A stretch of DNA of 64,000 nt from JABMQB01 sp963678235 (lineage in GTDB: Bacteria; Bacteroidota; Bacteroidia; Bacteroidales; Prolixibacteraceae). The position numbers were made by a program, and so were the translations under genes. Below, piece by piece: positions 27,901 to 36,900 of this stretch; the stretch's first letter is position 1, and each line of letters starts with the position of its first letter. A model generated the notes under the pieces. That model was given only the letters and a program-made list of their open reading frames with translations. It made no database searches and was not told where the DNA came from. The DNA lies in NCBI GenBank assembly GCA_963678235.1, contig OY782766.1, forward strand, positions 2,356,001-2,420,000, given 5' to 3'.

Positions 27901-30900
27901 GGATGTGGCGATTACACACGAAGGGGATGTATCAAACAATAGTACTTGCCCGGAAACAATTACTAGGACTTACAGGGCTACAGACGGTTGTGGAAACTTC
28001 TCTGAATGTACTCAAACAATCACGATCAACGATACTACCAAACCTACAATATCCTGCCTGGAAGACACAACAGTGCTTTGTGCCGCGGAAGTACCTGCCG
28101 CGGATATAGCTAGTATTACGGCAAGTGACAATTGCGGGGATGTGGCGATTACACACGAAGGGGATGTATCAAACAATAGTACTTGCCCGGAAACAATTAC
28201 TAGGACTTACAGGGCTACAGACGGTTGTGGAAACTTCTCTGAATGTACTCAAACAATCACGATCAACGATACTACCAAACCTACAATATCCTGCCTGGAA
28301 GACACAACAGTGCTTTGTGCCGCGGAAGTACCTGCCGCGGATATAGCTAGTATTACGGCAAGTGACAATTGCGGGGATGTGGCGATTACACACGAAGGGG
28401 ATGTATCAAACAATAGTACTTGCCCGGAAACAATTACTAGGACTTACAGGGCTACAGACGGTTGTGGAAACTTCTCTGAATGTACTCAAACAATCACGAT
28501 CAACGATACTACCAAACCTACAATATCCTGCCTGGAAGACACAACAGTGCTTTGTGCCGCGGAAGTACCTGCCGCGGATATAGCTAGTATTACGGCAAGT
28601 GACAATTGCGGGGATGTGGCGATTACACACGAAGGGGATGTATCAAACAATAGTACTTGCCCGGAAACAATTACTAGGACTTACAGGGCTACAGACGGTT
28701 GTGGAAACTTCTCTGAATGTACTCAAACAATCACGATCAACGATACTACCAAACCTACAATATCCTGCCTGGAAGACACAACAGTGCTTTGTGCCGCGGA
28801 AGTACCTGCCGCGGATATAGCTAGTATTACGGCAAGTGACAATTGCGGGGATGTGGCGATTACACACGAAGGGGATGTATCAAACAATAGTACTTGCCCG
28901 GAAACAATTACTAGGACTTACAGGGCTACAGACGGTTGTGGAAACTTCTCTGAATGTACTCAAACAATCACGATCAACGATACTACCAAACCTACAATAT
29001 CCTGCCTGGAAGACACAACAGTGCTTTGTGCCGCGGAAGTACCTGCCGCGGATATAGCTAGTATTACGGCAAGTGACAATTGCGGGGATGTGGCGGTCAC
29101 ACACGAAGGGGATGTATCAAACAATAGTACTTGCCCGGAAACAATTACTAGGACTTACAGGGCTACAGACGGTTGTGGAAACTTCTCTGAATGTACTCAG
29201 CTCATCACGATCAACGATACTACCAAACCTACAATATCCTGCCTGGAAGACACAACAGTGCTTTGTGCCGCGGAAGTACCTGCCGCGGATATAGCTAGTA
29301 TTACGGCAAGTGACAATTGCGGGGATGTGGCGATTACACACGAAGGGGATGTATCAAACAATAGTACTTGCCCGGAAACAATTACAAGGACTTACAGGGC
29401 TACAGACGGTTGTGGAAACTTCTCTGAATGCACTCAGCTCATCACAATCAACGATACTACCAAACCTACAATATCCTGCCTGGCTGACACAACAGTGCTT
29501 TGTGCCGCGGAAGTACCTGCCGCGGATATAGCTAGTATTACGGCAAGTGACAATTGCGGGGATGTGGCGATTACACACGAAGGGGATGTATCAAACAATA
29601 GTACTTGCCCGGAAACAATTACTAGGACTTACAGGGCTACAGACGGTTGTGGAAACTTCTCTGAATGCACTCAGCTCATCACAATCAACGATACTACCAA
29701 ACCTACAATATCCTGCCTGGAAGACACAACAGTGCTTTGTGCCGCGGAAGTACCTGCCGCGGATATCGCAAGTATTACGGCAAGTGACAATTGCGGGGAC
29801 GTGGCGATTACACACGAAGGGGATGTATCAAACAATACCTCTTGCCCGGAAACAATTACAAGGACTTACAGGGCAACCGATAACTGTGGAAACTTCTCTG
29901 AATGTACTCAGCTCATCACAATCAACGATACTACCAAACCTACAATATCCTGCCTGGAAGACACAACAGTGCTTTGTGCCGCGGAAGTACCTGCCGCGGA
30001 TATCGCAAGTATTACGGCAAGTGACAATTGCGGGGACGTGGCGATTACACACGAAGGGGATGTATCAAACAATACCTCTTGCCCGGAAACAATTACAAGG
30101 ACTTACAGGGCAACCGATAACTGTGGAAACTTCTCTGAATGTACTCAGCTCATCACAATCAACGATACTACCAAACCTACAATATCCTGCCTGGCTGACA
30201 CAACAGTGCTTTGTGCCGCGGAAGTACCTGCCGCGGATATCGCAAGTATTACGGCAAGTGACAATTGCGGGGACGTGGCGGTCACACACGAAGGGGATGT
30301 ATCAAACAATAGTACTTGCCCGGAAACAATTACTAGGACATACAGGGCTACAGACGGTTGTGGAAACTTCTCTGAATGTACTCAGCTCATCACAATCAAC
30401 GATACTACCAAACCTACAATATCCTGCCTGGCTGACACAACAGTGCTTTGTGCCGCGGAAGTACCTGCCGCGGATATAGCTAGTATTACGGCAAGTGACA
30501 ATTGCGGGGACGTGGCGGTCACACACGAAGGGGATGTATCAAACAATAGTACTTGCCCGGAAACAATTACTAGGACCTACAGGGCTACAGACGGTTGTGG
30601 AAACTTCTCTGAATGTACTCAGCTCATCACAATCAACGATACTGTCCCACCAACGTTCGATAATACACCTGCCCCAATCGCGGACATTAATTGCAGCGAC
30701 CCGCTGCCTGTACAGGAAACATTAACTGCAACGGACAACTGTGCGGGAACTGTCACCGTTAACCCTTCCATAGCACCTTACGTTGAAGATTTATGCAATG
30801 GGTACCCAATTACATACATTTGGGAAACTACCGATAATTGTGGGAACACAAATGTGGATTCGGTTACGTTCAATGTGCTGCCAGATAATACAAGCCCTAC

Positions 30901-33900
30901 TGCCAACCCACTGCCTGACCTCGGGCCGTTTGCCTGTTACTCCGATATTCCCGCTGCCGATCCTAATGCCGTCACTGGTGAAAACGATAACTGCGGAAGT
31001 GTTACTGTAACATTCATTGGTGATAGCGGTACTGCAGGATGTTCAGGAACAATCGTAAGGACATACCAAATTGAGGACGAATGCGGAAAAACAACAACTA
31101 TTACCCAAAACATAACAGTCAACGATACAATCGCACCAACAGCCGATCCGCTTCCGGACATGGGACCATATGCCTGTTATTCAGATATCCCGGCTCCAGA
31201 TTTAAGTTTAATTACAGGTGAAGTTGATAATTGTGGTATTGTTACAGTTTCATACATTGGAGATACGGGAGGTGCTGCTTGTGATACTACAATCATCAGG
31301 GCTTATCAAATTGAAGATGAGTGTGGAAATGCAGATACTATATATCAAAATATATTTGTAAATGACACCATCAAACCTGTATTCTCTGTTATTCCAGTAG
31401 ATACCAGTGTTGAATGCATTGGAGATGTTCCAGCCGCCTCATCAATAATAGCCACAGATAATTGTGGAAGTGCTGATGTTCAATTCTTTGAAACAACTTC
31501 CGATTCAATATGTGAAAGCCAACTTACAATTACCAGAAAATGGGTAGCAGCTGATGAATGTGGAAATACAGATTCGATTACTCAAACAATTATCGTATTT
31601 GACAATATTAAACCTATATTCTCAAGTATTCCTACTGATACTTTTGTAAGTTGTATCTCGGATATACCTGCAGCATCGTCAATAACTGCAACAGATAATT
31701 GTGGAAGTGCTGATGTTCAATTCTTTGAAACGACTTCCGATTCAATATGTGAAAGCCAAGTAACAATCACGAGAAAATGGATAGCAGCTGATGAATGTGG
31801 AAATACTGACTCGATTACGCAAATAATTACAGTATTTGACGATGTTAAACCTATATTCTCAAGTATTCCAGCAGATACTTTAGTAAGTTGTATCTCGGAT
31901 ATACCTGCGGCATCGTCCATTACTGCAACAGATAATTGTGGAAATGCTAATGTCCAATTCTTTGAAACAACTTCCGATTCTATCTGCGAAAGTAAACTCA
32001 CAATTACAAGAAAATGGGTAGCAGCGGATGAATGTGGAAACATGGATTCGATTGCCCAGATAATTACTGTTTTCGATGATCAAGCTCCAATCATCAATTG
32101 TCCAAACGACACGACCGTCTTTTGTGCCTCAGAAATTCCAGCGGTGAATATAGCCAGCGTTTCTGCGAATGATAACTGTGGTAATGTGACAATCACACAT
32201 GAAGGGGACATATCAGACAATGGCACTTGTCCGGAAATAATTACAAGGACATACAGGGCAACCGATAACTGCGGCAACTTCTCTGAATGTACACAAACTA
32301 TTACAATCAACGATACTGTCCCTCCAACATTTGATGCTATACCAGGTGATATAGAAGCAACTTGTAATGCGCCATTTGCTTACTTTGACTATACTAATTT
32401 TGTTACTGCAGGTGGAGCTGCTTTAGATAATTGCCAATTGGACGAAACGACATTTGTTTTGTCAAATGAAGACATTGATGGAAGTTGTCCGCAGATTATT
32501 ACAAGAACTTATCGTATTGAAGATGCATGTGGCAATGTTGGCGAATATGTTCAAACTATTACCATAAATGACACCATTGCTCCTGAGATTGGTTGTGTTG
32601 CAGACACTACCATCGAAATTGGCGATCCTGTTCCTAATGCATTTACAACCTTTAATGCCTTTGAAAATGCAGGAGGTTGGGCTTCGGATAATTGTGCTAT
32701 TGATGAAAGTTCATTTGTATTGATTTCTGCAGATACGAATGTTTCTATTTTAGTTCTTGAAATCCTGAGAACTTATCAAATAGAAGACCTTTGTGGCAAC
32801 CCAATAAGTTGTACTCAACAAATTAATGTGTTACTGGATGCAGAAACAGCAATTAATTGTGCACCAACAATAAAGGTAGAATGTGAAACCGATATCCCTT
32901 CTCCTTACGCAAGTTACAATGAATTTAGAACTGCAGGTGGAGAAGCAAGCAGCAGATGTGGAATCAATATAAGCACATTCCAGTTTGCAGGCGAAACAAG
33001 TGATAGTTTAAGCTGCCCTGAAACCATAACCAGAACTTATGAAATAACCGATTCATGTGGATTTACAGAAAGTTGTACACAAACAATTATTGTTCAGGAT
33101 ACTACAAATCCGGTATTAACATGTGCTCCTGATACTACAGTCCAGCCCTATTTCCCAATTCCAGCAGTTTATGCAAATTATGCAGCATTTGTAGCAGCCG
33201 GAGGTACGGCAGATGACAATTGCCAGTTAGATGAAAGCTCATTTGCTTTGATTAGTGAAGATTCGATTGTAAGCATTCTTTCCATTGAAATTACACGCAG
33301 GTATCAAATTGCAGATATGTGTGGAAACCTGGATGATTGCAGCCAAACTATTATCCAATTACTTGATCCTGAAACGGATATCACATGTGCTCCGACCATT
33401 GAAGCAGACTGTATCGATAATGTTCCAGATGCATATGCAAACTACAGCGAGTTTACGAATGCGGGTGGATCGGCAACGAGCAACTGTGGAATTGATATGA
33501 ACACATTTAAGCTCGACACTACTTATTCAGATGGATTAAGTTGCCCTGAGACCTTAACAAGAAGGTATTCTATCAAAGATTCATGCGATAATCTGGTTCT
33601 TTGCAATCAGCTTATTATTGTAAACGATACAGTACCACCAAGCATTGTTTGTATGAATGATACTTCACTGACATTCGGACAAGCAATTCCTGCAATTAGT
33701 GCCACTTATGCCCAATTTGTTGCAAACGGTGGAATTGCCGATGATAATTGCAGCATAGATGAAAGCAGCTTTGATATGATTAACGAGGATACCACGTTCG
33801 TAACAATGGGGTACACCCTAAGACGAACTTATCAAATCTCCGATCTGTGTGGATATTCTGACCAATGCACCCAAACCATCAACGTGGACTTAAATGCACA

Positions 33901-36900
33901 AATTACAATAAACTGCGTTGGCGCTGATACGGTTGATTGTGTTGGAAATATTCCTGCACCATTTGCAAATTATACTGAATTCGAAAATGCTGGAGGTTCG
34001 GCAAGTAGTTTATGCGGGATTGATGAAGGTTCATTTGCATTTGTAGCTGATATTTCAAACAATCAAACTTGTCCGGAAACAATTACGAGGACCTATGAAA
34101 TAACCGATCTTTGTGGAAGCCCACTTACATGTACCCAATTGATTGTGGTCAACGATACTACCCCACCAAGCTTAACTTGTCCGGCAGATATTACCATCCA
34201 AGCAGGAGACCCTGTCCCGGATGTATTTACCACATTCTCAGAATTTGTTGTTGCCGGAGGAAGCGGAGATGATAATTGTGCGTTAAATGAAGCTTCATTT
34301 AGACTTATATCGGCTGATACCATAAGTTCGCTTAGCTCTAACGTGATTACCCGTACCTACGAAATTGCAGATAATTGCGGCTTAACAAGTTCTTGTTCGC
34401 ATGTAATAACCGCCTTAATCGATACCGATTTCAATTTAGATTGTCCGGAAACCATTAACCTTGATTGCCCGGATGAAATTCCAGAGCCTTATGCCGATTA
34501 TAATGCGTTTGTTACAGCAGGTGGTTTTGCATCCAGTAATTGTGGCATTGATGAAAGTTCATTCCAATTGATATCTAATACATCAGATGGAGCAAGCTGT
34601 CCGGAAACCATCACCCGGATTTATGAGATTACTGATTTATGTGGCAGTGCCATTAACTGCACGCAGCTAATTATTGTGGATGATGAAGAGGCTCCAACAT
34701 TAACATGTCCTCCAACAATAGAACTTCAAATTGGAGATGTAGTTCCTCCATTTATGAATAGCTTGAGCCAATTTGAAAGCGAAGGAGGAACAGCTGATGA
34801 TAACTGTGCCCTTGATGAATCAAGTTTTGCATTTGTTGGTCAGGTCACAGAAACCATAGGAGCTTATGAACAAATCACCAGAACGTATGAAATTAAAGAT
34901 ATGTGTGGCAATACAACACAATGTATGCAACTCATATCCATACTTCAGGATGCTGAAATGCAAATTTCATGTCCTGATGAAATTCATGTTCAATGTATTG
35001 GAGACCTGCCAAGTGCCTACACAAGTTATGCTGAATTTGAAAATGCAGGAGGATTTGCATCCAGTAACTGTGGAATAAATGAAGCTTCATTCAGCTTAAT
35101 ATCAGAAGAAGATAACAAGCAGACCTGCCCAAAAATAATTATTAGAACTTATCAGGTTACAGACAACTGCGGCAATACCGATGATTGTCGCCAAACCATC
35201 AGGATTGACGACACAGAACGCCCCAGGTTTACAGAAACACCCAGAAATATATTTACCAATTGTGGTAATCCGCAACCTTATGCAAATTATGCAGCATTTG
35301 TTGCCGCTGGTGGTAGGGCTACAGATAATTGTTCGTTGAGGGAATCAAGTTTTAAATGGGTAGGTGATGAAATACAAAACCAAAGTTGCCCCAGGACAAT
35401 AATCAGATCGTATTCAATTAAAGATGCCTGCGGCAATACATCTGGCTATTTTAGGCAAACAATTACCATTCATGATATTACAAAACCACAGTTGGTTTCA
35501 GAACCGGATTCTGTTCTGTTTGCAGTTTGTGAAGCACCTGGTGCATATAAAAATTATAATGAATTTGTTGCTGCAGGAGGTAATGTAAGCGATAATTGCG
35601 GATTGGACGAAAGCAGCTTTGTGCTATTACAGCCCGATACAGTTGGAACATGCCCAATGACAATTACACGGACGTATTGGGTAGCCGACTTCTGTGGAAA
35701 TTCGGTCACATTTACGCAAAAAGTTGTAGTTGAAGATACCGAAAAACCGGTCTTTGAAACTGTTCCTGATAACATCAATACAGAATGTGGGTACGATGCC
35801 GAGTGGAAATCGTATGGCGAATTTAAAGATGCCGGAGGTTTGGCAAGAGATAATTGTAAACTGATAGAAGAAAGCTTCACAATGGCAAGAGAAACCATCA
35901 CAGGAAGTTGCCCTGAAACCATAGAAAGAAGATATACCATTGAAGATGCTTGTGGAAATATAGCTGATTTCACCCATGTGATAGTTGTAAATGATACGAC
36001 AAAACCTGAGGCTGTTTATACCGAAACCTATAACCTGAGTGTGAATGATGAGTTGCCACCACTAATAACTTCCTTCGATGAATTTGTTTCACAAAACGGA
36101 TGGTCGGTTAACGACAATTGTGGAATGAACGAAACTTACTTTAAAATTATACTGAATGAATCAGACGGCTTAAGCTGCCCTGAAACTTATACCAGGATAT
36201 ATGAATTAGCCGATAATTGTAACAATACGGTCAGGTGTACCCAACAAATCGTCATTGGCGACGATGTTGATCCAACAATATACTGTCCTTCAGATGCAAA
36301 TTATGTATGTATCGATGAAGTTCCGCCAGCCAGCACAACGTACGCAGCGTTTGAAGCTTCTGGTGGTTTAGCAACCGACAATTATACCATTGTCGAATCA
36401 TCGTTCAAATTGGTATCTGAAGTGTATAGTCAAGATAACTGCCCTACAGTGATTACCCGGACGTATGAGATTTCAGACTCTTGTGAAAACCCTGCAGTTT
36501 GTTCACAGCAAATTACTGTGATGGACACTATGAGTCCTGAAATCTCTTGTCCTGGTAATGTAGAAGTAGAATGCTTTGTTGACATTCCTCCAACAGCGAA
36601 TAACATTGCTGAATTTATTGCACTAGGAGGTTCCGTTAGTGATAACTGCGGCATTGTTGATTCGAGCTTCGTGATGACCGAAGTATTTACCCAGGAAATC
36701 TGCCCAACCATAAGTATCCGTACTTATAAAGTAACCGACTTATGCAACAATTTCTCCAGCTGTGAGCAAAAAATAACAGCCATTGATACCATCAAACCTG
36801 AATTTGCATGCCCAGCAAGTGCAGAAGTTGAATGTTTCTCTGCAGTTCCGGCACCATACAATAGCTACTATGAATTTATTGTTGCCGGAGGTACTGCAAG

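Noticed and set aside
25391..30604. Regularly spaced repeats as a CRISPR array
   Set aside because: The units are 237 bp, contiguous, coding, and have no unique spacers.
25518..30725. Dozens of 73-76 codon open frames on both strands, and a 310-codon frame at 29547-30479
   Set aside because: They recur every 237 bp and are shadows of the repeated adhesin module; identity of the repeats keeps the other frames open.
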